NCBI GenBank assembly: GCA_903843305.1
Contig: CAIMPI010000034.1
Coordinates: 28,186-92,185 of the forward strand
DNA length: 64,000 nucleotides
Direction: 5' to 3'
From: an uncultured Chlorobiaceae bacterium
GTDB taxonomy: Bacteria; Bacteroidota; Chlorobiia; Chlorobiales; Chlorobiaceae
Shown here piece by piece: positions 10,841 to 22,395 of this stretch. A program made the translations under genes and the position numbers. How positions within the stretch are numbered: position 1 is the stretch's first letter; each line of letters opens with the position of its first letter. The notes beneath the pieces are model-generated. The model was not told the origin of the DNA and made no database searches. It saw only the letters and a program-made list of their open reading frames with translations.

Positions 10841-11386
10841 TCAAGCATTTTGAGATACAAGTGCCTGCCTGAGCTTATGAAGCTGGTGGCTCACCGTGCC
10901 ATCAAAAATGGTGTCTCCAATTTTAACGGAAATTCCAGCAATAAACGCCTCATTGATAAACAACTTCAACCGAACTTTTTTTCCAGTAAAAGCAACAAGC
11001 CTGCTAACCAGATCATTGGTCTGTTCGTCAGAAAGTTCAACCGCACTGGTAACATCAACATTGATAACCCCTCTTTTTTCATCGATAAGGATTTGAAACT
11101 CATCAATGATTTCAGGAAGGAGCCCTGCACGTTTTTTTTGGGCAACCAACCTCAAAAAAAGAAACATTTTATCCCCGACATGACCTTTAAAAATCTCTTC
11201 AAGGATATGAATTTTTTTGTCTCCCTTGACCACCGGGCTGCGCAATATATGAACAAGATCGCGAGAATTGTGGAGAACATCACTGATCAACTTCAACTCT
11301 TCAACAATCTGATCAAGAAAATTACCCTCTTCAGCAGCCGAAAGAAGAGCGGTTGCATAACGACGGCTTGCAATTACAATTGACAT
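10841..11386 (-). CDS. atpH: ATP synthase F1 delta subunit
   Basis: SRRYATALLSAAEEGNFLDQIVEELKLI..., ..DIFDGTVSHQLHKLRQAL: delta/OSCP signatures. Downstream of atpF. Confidence 0.93.
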   Translation of the reverse strand: MSIVIASRRYATALLSAAEEGNFLDQIVEELKLISDVLHNSRDLVHILRSPVVKGDKKIHILEEIFKGHVGDKMFLFLRLVAQKKRAGLLPEIIDEFQILIDEKRGVINVDVTSAVELSDEQTNDLVSRLVAFTGKKVRLKLFINEAFIAGISVKIGDTIFDGTVSHQLHKLRQALVSQNA

Positions 11387-11399
11387 GTCGTGACCGTTT

Positions 11400-11933
11400 T
11401 CAGTTACGTTTTGTTGAAAGATCCTGAATCATGCTGTTAACGATCTGTTTCTGCATATCAGCATCAAGAGCTGTCTTGATAATTTTCTCAGCTCCCTTGA
11501 CAGCAAGATCAGCAACCTCATTTCTCAGCACATCAAGCGCACGGCGTTTTTCCTGCTCAATCTCATCCTTTGCCATGGCAATCATTTTTTTTGCCTCAGA
11601 CTGAGCCTTCTCAGTAATATCGGCGCGAAGCTTGTCTGCATAGTCTTTTCCCTCACGAATAATCCTGTCGGCATCAGCATCGGCTTTTGAAAGCAGCTCC
11701 CTATTTTTACGCAGAATAGCTTCAGACTCATCCTTGGCCTGATGCGCTCGGTCAATAGATGACTGAATTCCTTTTTCCCGATCCTGAAGGGCCGTGAGAA
11801 TAGGTCCCCATGCAATCTTCTTCAGAATAAGCAAGACAAGAACAAATGTTATCGCAGTCCAGAAAATAAGGCCGGGTTCCGGGCTCAAAAGACTACCGGC
11901 AAGAAGTATAACTCCTGACGTAAGCATGAACAA
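11400..11933 (-). CDS. atpF: ATP synthase F0 subunit b
   Basis: N-terminal TM, then charged coiled coil ([34 protein letters not shown]). Between atpE and atpH. Confidence 0.94.
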   Translation of the reverse strand: MFMLTSGVILLAGSLLSPEPGLIFWTAITFVLVLLILKKIAWGPILTALQDREKGIQSSIDRAHQAKDESEAILRKNRELLSKADADADRIIREGKDYADKLRADITEKAQSEAKKMIAMAKDEIEQEKRRALDVLRNEVADLAVKGAEKIIKTALDADMQKQIVNSMIQDLSTKRN

Positions 11934-12030
11934 TGTTTCCGTTAACGATTAATAAAACCCGAAAGCGGCTTAGTAAAATTAGCCGCAATCGGGATATCTT
12001 CTGTATCGAATCTGCAGAGTACTCGCATTC

Positions 12031-12258
12031 TTACTTAAGAGCAAGAAGAACACAGATAACTTCACCGAACAGAGCAACACCTTCGATAAGAGCTGCAGCA
12101 ATAATCATGGTAGTACGGATATCCGCAGTCGCTTCAGGCTGACGAGCAACGCCTTCGGCAGCAGAAGCGGCTACGTTACCAATACCAAGACCAGCACCGA
12201 TAACAGCAAGACCAGCACCAATACCGGCGCCTAAATAACCCAAACCTAAACCTTCCAT
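12031..12258 (-). CDS. atpE: ATP synthase F0 subunit c
   Basis: 75 aa; GLGYLGAGIGAGLAVIGAGLGIGNVAASAAEGVARQPEA..., second helix with the conserved carboxylate (AALIEGVALFGEV). Confidence 0.96.
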   Translation of the reverse strand: MEGLGLGYLGAGIGAGLAVIGAGLGIGNVAASAAEGVARQPEATADIRTTMIIAAALIEGVALFGEVICVLLALK

Positions 12259-12359
12259 CTTGTAATTACCCCCGTTTATTTTTTTTGTAAGTATTCATTA
12301 AAACCAGTCAATAAAACGCCCCAAAATAAAAGTTATTCCCTGATATTCCTTACACCATT

Positions 12360-13376
12360 TTAATGTGAGGCAACTCCTGCCTCATGCTCGTCATGCCCTT
12401 CGTGAGCCGAAGCAAGGCCAATAAAAAGTGCTGAGAGCATCGTGAAGATAAATGCCTGAAGAAAAGCAACAAAGAGCTCAAGCAGATAGATAAATATTGA
12501 GAATGGAACCGACATGACAACTGCAACGATATAGCTTTTAAGAATAAAGCTGATAAAGATCAGACTGAGTATCACAATGTGGCCCGCTGTCATATTGGCA
12601 AACAACCGTATGGTAAGAGCGACTGGCTTGGTAAACAAGCCGATAAATTCAATCGGAATCATAATGATCCAGAGTGCAGGATGAGTTCCACCCGTAAGAT
12701 GCGCAAGATAGCCCTTGATACCATGAGCTTTCAAGGCCGCCATTTGTGTAAGGAAAAAGGTAAATGTGGCAAGCGTCAGTGTTACGTTGATATTGCCTGT
12801 AGCTGTTGCGCCGTAGGGAACAAGCCCCATAAGGTTGCAAAGCAGAATAAAAAAGAAGACCGTCAGAAGATAAGTGAGATACTTTTCATATCCCTTTCCG
12901 ATATTGGCTTTGGCTACATCCGTACGGATAAACTCAACCAGTGCCTCCATTGCATTGACCAGTCCTCTTGGAGCCTGACTGGGAGTCATCTTCTTGTACT
13001 TGCCACCGACTATGGAAAAGATTACCAGAAGAATTGCTGATACAACCCAGAGCATCACCACGTGTTTGGTAATAGAAATATCAAACCCGCCAACCTTTAT
13101 TTCGGGAAGCTCTACGCGGCCAAAAGGGGGAAAAGCAAATTCCCTGTTATTAAGGATATGATGCATAATAACATCACCGGCCTTTTCCTCTTCAGGAGCC
13201 GCCTGAGCGCCATGTGCAGCCTCAACAGCGGGAACTGCGGCCACATCATTTCGGGAAACACTCGGCAACTGCTCAGTAGAAGCGGCAGCAATACCGTAAC
13301 CATTGAGAAGAAGAGGTACAAGAACAGCAAAAACCTTGAGAAGAGCCTTCGGCTGTAGAACGTTTATCCGTTTCAT
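12360..13376 (-). CDS. atpB: ATP synthase F0 subunit a (with long N-terminal extension/signal-like leader)
   Basis: C-terminal half: [23 protein letters not shown]...[22 protein letters not shown]. About 100 aa N-terminal extension with an Ala-rich leader. Confidence 0.95.
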   Translation of the reverse strand: MKRINVLQPKALLKVFAVLVPLLLNGYGIAAASTEQLPSVSRNDVAAVPAVEAAHGAQAAPEEEKAGDVIMHHILNNREFAFPPFGRVELPEIKVGGFDISITKHVVMLWVVSAILLVIFSIVGGKYKKMTPSQAPRGLVNAMEALVEFIRTDVAKANIGKGYEKYLTYLLTVFFFILLCNLMGLVPYGATATGNINVTLTLATFTFFLTQMAALKAHGIKGYLAHLTGGTHPALWIIMIPIEFIGLFTKPVALTIRLFANMTAGHIVILSLIFISFILKSYIVAVVMSVPFSIFIYLLELFVAFLQAFIFTMLSALFIGLASAHEGHDEHEAGVASH

Positions 13377-13759
13377 GCAGTATTCTTTTTCTGTTTGTTT
13401 TTCTTTTGATACCCGAGAATCTCAACAATCACATAGATACAGTAAAAAGCAAAAAATGAGAACACAAAATCATTGACAACCGCCAGATGCCTGACAAGAA
13501 CTACCGCAATAAGCACCATCATCAAAAGCAGTCGAACCATCAGTCCGCCGAACACAACCTTTGTGAAGACGGCTGACTCCTTATCAAGGGCATACTCAAA
13601 AAGCAGGTACCCGACAACAGTATTGGTTACAACCATTATCCATGCAAGAAACACTGAATAACGGTCGGTAGCACCCGGATCAAGAGCAAAAAAAATTATC
13701 GCCCATAAAATGACGGATAAGATACATAACTTAATAAAAAATTCAAACAAAGGCTTCAT
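13373..13759 (-). CDS. AtpI-like ATP synthase accessory membrane protein
   Basis: Start taken at [26 protein letters not shown]; four hydrophobic segments, immediately upstream of atpB. Confidence 0.6.
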   Translation of the reverse strand: MKPLFEFFIKLCILSVILWAIIFFALDPGATDRYSVFLAWIMVVTNTVVGYLLFEYALDKESAVFTKVVFGGLMVRLLLMMVLIAVVLVRHLAVVNDFVFSFFAFYCIYVIVEILGYQKKNKQKKNTA

Positions 13760-13803
13760 AAGAACAGTTTCTTTCTTGATGAACAAAGGAAATCCCCATG
13801 AAT

Positions 13804-14055
13804 TTATGCTCCAGTTTTTTTGTTTGCCTCCCGAACCACCTTCATGAGTACCAGTGCCATACCTCCCATTCCGAGCACAACTCCAACAAGAAGCAGCAAT
13901 GGTGAGGTACCAAACTTGCCATCTGCCCAATACCCCGTCAACACAAAAAACGCAAAGCTTACAGCTATCTGTAAACCAAGTCCAATGTAATCAGAAATCG
14001 CCCGAACGGAACGCCCGAAATGATCTGGAAACCTCTCTTCATCAGGTTTTGTCAT
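13804..14055 (-). CDS. AtpZ/AtpI-family small membrane protein
   Basis: 83 aa, two TM helices (GLGLQIAVSFAFFVLTGYWADGKFGTSPLLLLVGVVLGMGGMALVLMKV), first gene of the F0 operon. Confidence 0.75.
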   Translation of the reverse strand: MTKPDEERFPDHFGRSVRAISDYIGLGLQIAVSFAFFVLTGYWADGKFGTSPLLLLVGVVLGMGGMALVLMKVVREANKKTGA

Positions 14056-14150
14056 TGTTGAGCATCCTGTGATTTGCTAAATTGTGAACCTGAAGATAAT
14101 ACTACTTTCCCAAATAATGAACCCTTTACTGGAAATTCTTCCTCTGCTGA

Positions 14151-15020
14151 ATGACAACATTGAGAAAAAATCATATTTTTTCTTCCAGATCGCATCTTGA
14201 AATACGACCGCCAAGCATAGTAGTTGCTATAATCAAAAATTTCAGTATAACCCCAATGATGCCAAACTATATTGTGCCGAACTCTTTCATCGGATACCAT
14301 GAGCTCATCGCATTGCAGAGTACCAGAAATGGAGGCGTAAGCAAGGGGAGGTATTCTTCCCTGAACCTCGGTCGCAACAGTGGGGATTATATAGAAATGG
14401 TTTATGAAAACACTAAACTACTTTGTTCGACTGTAGGTATTGATCCTGGAAAACTGGTCTGCTCCGATCAGGTGCACGGCACAGAAATACTCTTTGCGGA
14501 ACAGTCGGGACAGTACCATGGTTATGATGCCCTCCTTACCAACAAAAAAAATCTTTTCCTGTGTATCTTTACTGCAGACTGCTATCCAGTAATGGTGTAT
14601 GACCCCCGACATAATGCTTCAGGAGCAATCCATGCTGGATGGAAAGGAAGCGCAAGACAGATTGTGGTGAAGACCATTGAGGCCATGACCAAACACTTTA
14701 GCTCTATACCTGGAGAGTGTCTCGCTTATATCGGCACAGGCATTTCATACAATGCCTATGAGGTTGACTTGGAAGTTGCAAGACAATTTCCGCCGGATAC
14801 CACCACGCATTCTCCTTTATCTCCAGACAAAGAAAAATATCTGCTTGACCTTGGGATGGTAAACTACCGGCAACTGCTTACCTCAGGAATCCCCGCATCG
14901 AATATCGAAAGATCGCCATTCTGTTCATACGCTGACAGCAATCTTTTCTTTTCCTACCGGCGCGATCAGGGAAAAACTGGCCGTATGGTCTCCCTGATTG
15001 GCACCTGTTCTGAGACTTAA
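14151..15020 (+). CDS. pgeF: Peptidoglycan editing factor PgeF/polyphenol oxidase (YfiH) family; true start probably internal (MMPNYIVPNSF)
   Basis: QVHGTEILFAE, TADCYPVMVYDP, AIHAGWKGSARQIVVKTIEAM: Cys/His zinc residues of the DUF152/YfiH family. Confidence 0.9.
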   Translation: MTTLRKNHIFSSRSHLEIRPPSIVVAIIKNFSITPMMPNYIVPNSFIGYHELIALQSTRNGGVSKGRYSSLNLGRNSGDYIEMVYENTKLLCSTVGIDPGKLVCSDQVHGTEILFAEQSGQYHGYDALLTNKKNLFLCIFTADCYPVMVYDPRHNASGAIHAGWKGSARQIVVKTIEAMTKHFSSIPGECLAYIGTGISYNAYEVDLEVARQFPPDTTTHSPLSPDKEKYLLDLGMVNYRQLLTSGIPASNIERSPFCSYADSNLFFSYRRDQGKTGRMVSLIGTCSET

Positions 15021-15023
15021 CTG

Positions 15024-16316
15024 TTACGTAAAACTCTTGCCGTAAGAACCGTAAAGTGCATGGGCCTGACGGCATATCTCCTCCCTGAAATCGGGATGAG
15101 CAATGCTTGCAAGCGCCTCAGCTCTCTGCCTGAGATTTTTGCCATACAGATTAACAATACCAAACTCGGTAACCACGTACTGCACATGAGCCCTGGTGGT
15201 GACGACACCAGCCCCAGGCTTAAGCTGTGGGACAATCCTCGACAAACCGCCTTTGGTGGTTGAAGGAAGCGCAATAATCGGCTTCCCCCCTTTAGAGAGA
15301 GCAGCTCCCCGGATAAAATCCATCTGCCCACCCACACCGGAATAATATTTCTGCCCTATCGAATCTGCACATACCTGACCGGACATGTCAATTTCAAGTG
15401 CACTGTTAATAGCCGTCACACGAGGATTTTTCCTGATCTCCCGTGTATCGTTGACATAATCAGAAGGAAGCATCTCAACGAGTGGATTGTCGTCAACAAA
15501 ATCATAGAGGCGTCGGGTTCCAACAAGAAAACTTGCCACGATAATCTCCCTGTGACTCCGCTTTTTACTCCCGTTGATAACCCCTTTTTCCACAAGTTCA
15601 ACCACTCCATCGGAAAACATTTCAGAATGAATGCCCAGATCCCTGTGACTGGAAAGTGCCGCAAGGGTTGCATCAGGAATTGCACCTATCCCTAACTGCA
15701 GCGTGGCGCCATCCTCGACAATGGAAGCAATATGGCGACCGATCCGAAGTTCAATATCACTCAAAACGTGGCGAGGAGTTTCAGGCAGGGGATCGTTCAC
15801 ATCTACCATTGCATGAATCTTGCTTGTATGAAGCAGTCCTTCACCATGTGTACGGGGCATGTTCGGGTTCACTTGGGCAATCACCACCTTCGCTGCATGT
15901 ACTGCGGCCAAAGTAGCATCTACCGATACTCCAAGTGAGCAGTATCCATGACGGTCAGGAAGAGAAACATGAACAAGGGCTACGTCAAGCGGGAGAATCC
16001 TGTTATAAAAAAGCGAAGGAACATCGCTCAGAAAAACAGGAATAGCATCTCCATCCCCATCCTGAACAGACTTGCGAACATTTTTACCAACAAACAACGC
16101 ATTCAACCTGAAGCTTTCGCGGTATTCAGGTCTGGCATAAGCAGCATCCCCCTCCGTATGAAGACTGACAATTTCAACATTTTTCAACTCACAAGCCCGT
16201 TCAACCATCGCTTCAATCAACCGTTGCGGCGTTGCGGCCGCAGTATGCAAAAATACCCTGTCTCCAGACTTTATCTTTGCTACCGCATCTTTTGCGGAAA
16301 GCGTACTATAGCGCAT
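15024..16316 (-). CDS. Acetyl-CoA hydrolase/4-hydroxybutyrate CoA-transferase family protein
   Basis: SAKDAVAKIKSGDRVFLHTAAATPQRLIEAM ... LQLGIGAIPDATLAAL ... GLSRIVPQLKPGAGVVTTRAHVQYVVTEFGIVNLYGKNLRQRAEALASIAHPDFREEI. Confidence 0.92.
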   Translation of the reverse strand: MRYSTLSAKDAVAKIKSGDRVFLHTAAATPQRLIEAMVERACELKNVEIVSLHTEGDAAYARPEYRESFRLNALFVGKNVRKSVQDGDGDAIPVFLSDVPSLFYNRILPLDVALVHVSLPDRHGYCSLGVSVDATLAAVHAAKVVIAQVNPNMPRTHGEGLLHTSKIHAMVDVNDPLPETPRHVLSDIELRIGRHIASIVEDGATLQLGIGAIPDATLAALSSHRDLGIHSEMFSDGVVELVEKGVINGSKKRSHREIIVASFLVGTRRLYDFVDDNPLVEMLPSDYVNDTREIRKNPRVTAINSALEIDMSGQVCADSIGQKYYSGVGGQMDFIRGAALSKGGKPIIALPSTTKGGLSRIVPQLKPGAGVVTTRAHVQYVVTEFGIVNLYGKNLRQRAEALASIAHPDFREEICRQAHALYGSYGKSFT

Positions 16317-16325
16317 AAACCCCTT

Positions 16326-17615
16326 TTAGATTCCATTATTTTTCCGGCGAAGATATGCCGGCGTATCTGACAAGCCTTTCTGAATTTTATCTTCATGTTC
16401 GCCTTTTCCAACAGCAAGCGCAGGATTGTGGTCAAGATTCGTGCCGTGATTTTTCCTCAGACCCACCTCGTCAGGATCCTGGATGGATAGCTGTCTCCTG
16501 ATATAGGCCGGAATACGCAAATCCTCCTCCTGCCGTTCAGGAGAAAGAGAGATGGACTGGCGAGAAACGGGAATCTGTCCGGGCCTCATTCCCGGGACAT
16601 GGGCAGCAGGAGCATTCACCAAAGGTGGCTTTCCGTCTTCATGATCCTTTCTCTTGAAACCTGTTACAATAACAGTAACCCTGATCTCTCCTGAAACCTG
16701 TGGTTCGTCGACATAACCGTTTATAATCTTGGCATCACTGCCGACCTGCTCCTCTATATAGTTCATGGCATCCGACATGTCCCTCATGGTAACCTCGCCG
16801 GTAATGTTGACCAGTACCCCTTTGGCACCCTTTATAGACACACCCTCAAGAAGAGGACTATTGATCGCATCAGAAGAGGCCTTCAACGCCCGGCGTTCAC
16901 CCGCAGCAGCCGCTGAACCCATAACCGCATCCCCCGCTCCAGACATAATGCTCCGCACATCGGCAAAGTCTACATTAACATGCCCATGACGGGTAATAAT
17001 ATCAGCAATACCTTTTGCTGCTCTGTAAAGAACATCGTTCGCCATGTTGAATGCGTCTGTGGCGCTGACACCCTCTTCCGCAATACTTAAAATCTTTTCA
17101 TTTTCGACAAGAATAAGAGTATCAATATATTTTCGCAGTTCAGCTATGCCGCCATCGGCAATTTTTGACTTTACCTGGCCTTCAAAGTTGAACGGCCTGG
17201 TCACGACACCGATAGTGAGGATACCCATATTTCTGGCAATCGAAGCAATAACCGGCGCGGCTCCCGTACCAGTGCCCTTGCCCATCCCTGCTGCTATAAA
17301 AACAAGATCGGCACCCCGAAGCTGAGCCGCAATAATTTCCTTGTCGTCTTCAGCCGCCTGACGACCTTTGGCGGGATCAGCTCCGGCACCAAGACCGCTC
17401 GTTGCCTTCTTGCCGATCTGCACCCTGAGAGGGGCTTTCGAATTCAGAAGCGCCTGACGATCAGTATTAAACACGATATATTCAACACCGCTTATTTTGC
17501 GGTCAATCATGTTGTTTACCGCATTGCCACCGCAACCACCGACACCAACAATCCTAATAGTAACACCCTTGCCCTGGTCACTGTCAAACAGGCCTGGGTC
17601 CAGCTCAAATGCCAT
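16326..17615 (-). CDS. ftsZ: Cell division protein FtsZ
   Basis: [33 protein letters not shown] tubulin signature. Confidence 0.99.
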   Translation of the reverse strand: MAFELDPGLFDSDQGKGVTIRIVGVGGCGGNAVNNMIDRKISGVEYIVFNTDRQALLNSKAPLRVQIGKKATSGLGAGADPAKGRQAAEDDKEIIAAQLRGADLVFIAAGMGKGTGTGAAPVIASIARNMGILTIGVVTRPFNFEGQVKSKIADGGIAELRKYIDTLILVENEKILSIAEEGVSATDAFNMANDVLYRAAKGIADIITRHGHVNVDFADVRSIMSGAGDAVMGSAAAAGERRALKASSDAINSPLLEGVSIKGAKGVLVNITGEVTMRDMSDAMNYIEEQVGSDAKIINGYVDEPQVSGEIRVTVIVTGFKRKDHEDGKPPLVNAPAAHVPGMRPGQIPVSRQSISLSPERQEEDLRIPAYIRRQLSIQDPDEVGLRKNHGTNLDHNPALAVGKGEHEDKIQKGLSDTPAYLRRKNNGI

Positions 17616-17657
17616 TGCTCATTTCTCCACTTTATAACGCTCTTGTTTGCTCGTCCG

Positions 17658-18962
17658 TCACAGATTATCCCAAAATTTCTTCATGCGATCAACAATTTTT
17701 TTCCCCGCAGGACTCTGTTCCTGTGCCACAGGCTCTTCCTGAATACCTTGGGAAGCCTCACTTGGCAGCACCTCTGCTGTAGAAGCAAAGCTGTGATTCA
17801 CTGAGAGATTATTCTGAAATGCATGGGCAACTAGACCCATCACAGTTGCATACATGGGGTTGTTGACAGAACCCTTTATGCCACCTGAAACACCTTCCGG
17901 ATAACCGATACGAACATCAAGACCTAAAACATCATGAGTAAGTTCTTCGGTGCCAGGAAGAAGTGAACCTCCTCCCGTTATAATAGCGCCCGCATTGAGA
18001 TATTCATAATAGCCTGAACGCTTGACCGAGTCACGCACAAGTTCCAGAATCTCCATCATCCTGGCTTCAATAATCATCGTCAGCGAGCTCTTCGGAACAG
18101 ACTTTTGCGGCCGGCCTTCAATACCTTCAATAAAGAGTTCCTCATCCTCACCACTAAGCTTGCTGTATGCACAACCATGCTTGATTTTCAGATCCTCAGC
18201 TACCTCATAAAGTGCCCTCAACCCGTGAGCAATATCATGAGTAACATCGTTGGCCGCAACTTTTATAACCTCTGAGTAACGGATCGCTCCATCGATATAA
18301 ATTGCGACCTCGGTGGTTCCTCCACCGATATCAATGACAACCACGCCGCTTTTCTTCTCTCGCTCTTTCATGACAGCCATACCTGAAGCTACTGGCTCAA
18401 AGGTAACTGCGCTGATCTCCAGGCCTGCCTTTTCGACACACTGTCTGATATTACGAATCTTAGTTCTCAGACCAACAACAATATAGGCACTGCCTCTCAT
18501 GGTCGTTCCTGCCATACCTATCGGGTCAAGAAGACCCTCCTGATCATCAACAATAAATTCCTGGGGAATTACATGAATAATTTCATGGTCGATATCAAGA
18601 TATCGAATATTCGTCTTGGCCTTTTCCAGAAACCGCTTCACATCAGACTCATTGACAATACCTGTCTGATTTATACTGATTTCCGAATTACTGTGAATAC
18701 AATGGACATGCGAACCGGAAATTCCGACATTAACTCCATGGATACGGATGGAAGACTCCCTTTCCGCATCAGCAACGGCCGCCCTGATAGACGCTACCGT
18801 TTTGTTAATATTCACAACTGTTGCCCGTTGAAGGCCATCGGAATTAGAACGCCCTTTCCCAAGCACGTTGAGTTTTCCTATTTCATCTTTTTCGGCAACG
18901 ACAACACAGACTTTGGTTGTGCCAATATCAAGACCTACCGCAATATTGCTCTTCAGCATCAT
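17658..18962 (-). CDS. ftsA: Cell division protein FtsA
   Basis: NIAVGLDIGTTKVCVVVAEKDE..., VVVIDIGGGTTEVAIY, NAGAIITGGGSLLPG. Upstream of ftsZ. Confidence 0.98.
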   Translation of the reverse strand: MMLKSNIAVGLDIGTTKVCVVVAEKDEIGKLNVLGKGRSNSDGLQRATVVNINKTVASIRAAVADAERESSIRIHGVNVGISGSHVHCIHSNSEISINQTGIVNESDVKRFLEKAKTNIRYLDIDHEIIHVIPQEFIVDDQEGLLDPIGMAGTTMRGSAYIVVGLRTKIRNIRQCVEKAGLEISAVTFEPVASGMAVMKEREKKSGVVVIDIGGGTTEVAIYIDGAIRYSEVIKVAANDVTHDIAHGLRALYEVAEDLKIKHGCAYSKLSGEDEELFIEGIEGRPQKSVPKSSLTMIIEARMMEILELVRDSVKRSGYYEYLNAGAIITGGGSLLPGTEELTHDVLGLDVRIGYPEGVSGGIKGSVNNPMYATVMGLVAHAFQNNLSVNHSFASTAEVLPSEASQGIQEEPVAQEQSPAGKKIVDRMKKFWDNL

Positions 18963-18981
18963 TCAAATACTTGCATAGTTA

Positions 18982-19845
18982 TCACAGGGACACATCCTGC
19001 GGGACCTCCGGTACTACAAGATCCCTTGTAAAAACCCTGTCCCTGAACCTGAGATCCACAGTGTCATAAAACCCAAAACCTTTTTTTGAAACGACCTTTT
19101 GCCAGAATATCTCAAATTTTTTCAACTTTTCCTTAAAGTTACCATCATTACCAACAATAAAACGGGTAGGAGCCTCGACAGCAATGCACCATGTCATATT
19201 GTTGCCTTCAAGGTGGAGTTCGTGGATAAGTATGCTTGCATAATAAGTCTCTGAAAGAGTCTGATTAAACTGCAGAATCAAGGCAAGATCTCGTCTGTCC
19301 AGTTGCTGCAGTCCATTGATTCCTTGCTTGAGACGTGTTATTCCGCTGATTTTGAGCAATTTCGGGAAGCGCTCTGTAACCACTTTTCTCCACGGAAGAA
19401 GAAATCCTTCACTATCAAGAATCGACATCCGACCATCAATAACCGTTACTGCAACAGGCTCACGTTCAACAACCCTGATGCGGACAATCCCGTTCAACTC
19501 CCTGCTAATGACAGCCTCACTGATATACGGAAGAACCATTATCCGCTTTTTCAGCTCGTCAGTATCAAGTTCCTGCAAATTTCTTCCTTTAAAATCGATG
19601 ATACGCAATAAAAGCTCACTGTCATCAATAATCGAGGTGCCATCAACCACAAAACCCCTGACAACAAGCTCTTTTTTCCAGTGTGATGCAACAGAGACCA
19701 GGCCTGCAAGAGCGGCAAGCACCATCAGCAAAATAAATAAAAGCGCGAGCCAGTTACCACTCGCAGAAACAGGGGAAACATCGCTCCGGATTTCCTCACC
19801 ATCCGGCAGATCAGGGGAATATTCATGGTATTCGGAATCAGGCAT
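18982..19845 (-). CDS. ftsQ: Cell division protein FtsQ/DivIB
   Basis: Single N-terminal TM, POTRA-like segment (LVVRGFVVDGTSIIDDSELLLRIIDFKGRNLQELDTDELKKRIMVLPYISEAVISRELNGIVRIRVVEREPVAV), position between murC and ftsA. Confidence 0.88.
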   Translation of the reverse strand: MPDSEYHEYSPDLPDGEEIRSDVSPVSASGNWLALLFILLMVLAALAGLVSVASHWKKELVVRGFVVDGTSIIDDSELLLRIIDFKGRNLQELDTDELKKRIMVLPYISEAVISRELNGIVRIRVVEREPVAVTVIDGRMSILDSEGFLLPWRKVVTERFPKLLKISGITRLKQGINGLQQLDRRDLALILQFNQTLSETYYASILIHELHLEGNNMTWCIAVEAPTRFIVGNDGNFKEKLKKFEIFWQKVVSKKGFGFYDTVDLRFRDRVFTRDLVVPEVPQDVSL

Positions 19846-19869
19846 AACAGAACGGCTTTTTCGAATCTT

Positions 19870-21282
19870 TTATGACAAAGCTATCCTTGATCCAGACTCC
19901 CTGCAGAGGTCAGCAACTCTTGATGCAAGATGAGTAATGTCTCCGGCTCCCATGAAAAGCAGCATATTCCCGTTAACTGCATGCAACTGAAGCGCTGAAA
20001 AAAGCGCCTCCATATCACCAATAAACTCAACATGCCTGCCCCCGGCCTTCCGGACAGCAGCAGCCACCAACTCCCCGTCAATACCCGGATAATCCACCGC
20101 CTTTTCACGCGCAGGATAAACATCCGCAACATAAACAACATCGGCCCTTGAAAGCGCCCAGCCGTACTCATCGGCAAATTCCTTTGTACGGGAAAAAAGA
20201 TGCGGCTGAAAAACTGCAACAACCCGGGAATCAAGCCATCCGTTTTTAGCTGCTTTGACTGTAGCCTTGACTTCTGAAGGGTGATGGGCGTAGTCGTCCA
20301 CAACCATAAGCCCGGCACCATTATCGTATTTCACCTGAAACCTCCTCCTCATGCCGCTGTATCGACCAAGTCCGGCAATCAGCTTTTCAGGCATGATGCC
20401 CAGCTCAAGACCAGTCGAAAAAGCCGCGAGAGCATTAAGCACATTGTGACGCCCCGGCACGTTGATACAGACATCGGAATAGTACCGGCCAAAAGCATTA
20501 ATAGCAAACGTTGTATGACTTTTTTCAAAAACAATGTCTGAAGCCATAACATCCGCTGGCTCTTCAATACCGAACGTGCTATAGAGACGATTAAGCGACG
20601 GAATAATCTTTCTGACCTCAGGCCAGTCAACACAACAGATCACCCGACCGTAAAAAGGTACCTTGTTGGCAAAGGCAATAAAGGCCTGTTTCAGTTCATC
20701 AAGAGTGCCGTAGGTATCCATATGCTCAGACTCAAGGCTGTTGAGAATCGCAATGGTAGGAGTCAGCTTCAAAAAAGCGCGATCATACTCGTCGGCCTCA
20801 ATAACCATGAACTTCCCTTCGCCGACAACCGTGCTTCCTTTAAGATAGTCCGATATCCCGCCAATCATTACCGTCGGCAACTCACCTGACTCTATAAGCA
20901 TGGTTGCAATCATGGCCGTTGTAGTTGTTTTCCCATGCGTGCCTGCAATACATATCCCATACTTATAACGCATGAGTTCGCCAAGCATCTCGTCCCGCTT
21001 GATGACAGGAATGCCTGCCTTCTCGGCTGCAATAATCTCAATATTTTCTTTCGGCCTGATTGCTGACGAATAAACAACAACATCACACAAAGTAATCTGC
21101 TCAGCCCGATGACCTCGGTAAATTACTGCGCCATGCTCCGCAAGCTTTTCAGTCACCTCACTGGCAGAAAGATCAGAACCAGTAACCCCGAATCCAGACT
21201 TCAGGAGCAGTTCCGCTATAGCACTCATACCTGCACCACCTATGCCAACAATATGAACACTTTTTGTTTTTCCCAATTCCAT
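19870..21282 (-). CDS. murC: UDP-N-acetylmuramate--L-alanine ligase
   Basis: [49 protein letters not shown]. Confidence 0.98.
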   Translation of the reverse strand: MELGKTKSVHIVGIGGAGMSAIAELLLKSGFGVTGSDLSASEVTEKLAEHGAVIYRGHRAEQITLCDVVVYSSAIRPKENIEIIAAEKAGIPVIKRDEMLGELMRYKYGICIAGTHGKTTTTAMIATMLIESGELPTVMIGGISDYLKGSTVVGEGKFMVIEADEYDRAFLKLTPTIAILNSLESEHMDTYGTLDELKQAFIAFANKVPFYGRVICCVDWPEVRKIIPSLNRLYSTFGIEEPADVMASDIVFEKSHTTFAINAFGRYYSDVCINVPGRHNVLNALAAFSTGLELGIMPEKLIAGLGRYSGMRRRFQVKYDNGAGLMVVDDYAHHPSEVKATVKAAKNGWLDSRVVAVFQPHLFSRTKEFADEYGWALSRADVVYVADVYPAREKAVDYPGIDGELVAAAVRKAGGRHVEFIGDMEALFSALQLHAVNGNMLLFMGAGDITHLASRVADLCRESGSRIALS

Positions 21283-21297
21283 TATGCATGCTCTCCG

Positions 21298-22395
21298 TTA
21301 ATATTTTTCTGCAAGAATTATGATTTGCCGGGCAAGCTGACGGGATGCATCAGGATGAGCCAGCTTCCTGGATGCTGCGCCCATTTTTTCAAGCCTCACA
21401 GTATCATGGAGCAACTCCAGAATAGTGGTTGACGATGCGTCTTCTCCGAGACGGTCATCTTCAACCACCATGGCCGCCTCGTGCATCACAAGCGCCCGGG
21501 CATTATGGCGCTGATGATCTCCGGTAGCGTAAGGATAAGGGACAAGAACCGAAGGCTTGCCAAGATTGCTCAGTTCGGCAATCGAGGAAGCCCCTGCCCG
21601 ACAAAGGACAAGATCGGCCGCACTGTATGCGGCTTCCATATCTTCAATATATGGCGCAAGCCAGAGATATGGCGAGGGGGAAACCCGACACTTTATACTT
21701 TCAAAATCAAGCGCACCGGTCTGCCAGACAAGGTTGGATGAAGCAGTAATCTCCTCGAGTCGCTGAAGCACAGCGTTATTGATGGAGCGCGCACCCCGAC
21801 TCCCACCAAAAACAAGAAGAGTGGGCCGTTTTTCACGAAAACCAAAACGAGCCCTTGCAACAGACGAATCCAGCAGCTCAAAAGAGCGTGCTGGATTTCC
21901 GGAAACAAAGACATTTTGTTTTTTCATAATAAACCTACGCGCCTCATCAAAGGCAAGATGCACCTCAGTAGCAAGCGTAGCAAGCAACTTGGTCGTTATT
22001 CCAGGAAAAGCATTTTGCTCCTGAATGAGCGTCTTTTTCCCCAGTAGCTGAGCAGCAAAAAGCAGTGGCGCACTGACAAAGCCGCCTGTACCAACAACAA
22101 CATCAGGAGCCTCGCGACGAACAAGATTAACCGCACGAACCAGCGCTGCCGCAAAATCCGCAAGAACACCGACATTATCCATGAGATCAGCTAACGAATG
22201 CCCTCTTTTCAAACCCCTGACGGGAATAAGGTGGAGACGGAAACCAAGTCGTGGCACTTCAATTGCTTCGATGCCTCCGGTCGTACCCGCAAATGAAATT
22301 CCTACGTCGGGCACCAACTTTCTAAGCTCTTCGGCCATAGCTATGGCTGGATATAAATGTCCCCCTGTCCCCCCACCTGCAAAAAGCACTTTCAT
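21298..22395 (-). CDS. murG: UDP-GlcNAc--MurNAc-(pentapeptide) pyrophosphoryl-undecaprenol GlcNAc transferase
   Basis: [76 protein letters not shown]. Confidence 0.98.
   Translation of the reverse strand: MKVLFAGGGTGGHLYPAIAMAEELRKLVPDVGISFAGTTGGIEAIEVPRLGFRLHLIPVRGLKRGHSLADLMDNVGVLADFAAALVRAVNLVRREAPDVVVGTGGFVSAPLLFAAQLLGKKTLIQEQNAFPGITTKLLATLATEVHLAFDEARRFIMKKQNVFVSGNPARSFELLDSSVARARFGFREKRPTLLVFGGSRGARSINNAVLQRLEEITASSNLVWQTGALDFESIKCRVSPSPYLWLAPYIEDMEAAYSAADLVLCRAGASSIAELSNLGKPSVLVPYPYATGDHQRHNARALVMHEAAMVVEDDRLGEDASSTTILELLHDTVRLEKMGAASRKLAHPDASRQLARQIIILAEKY

Noticed and set aside
10850-11383. 177-aa plus-strand ORF opposite atpH
   Set aside because: Antisense shadow of a clear atpH gene.
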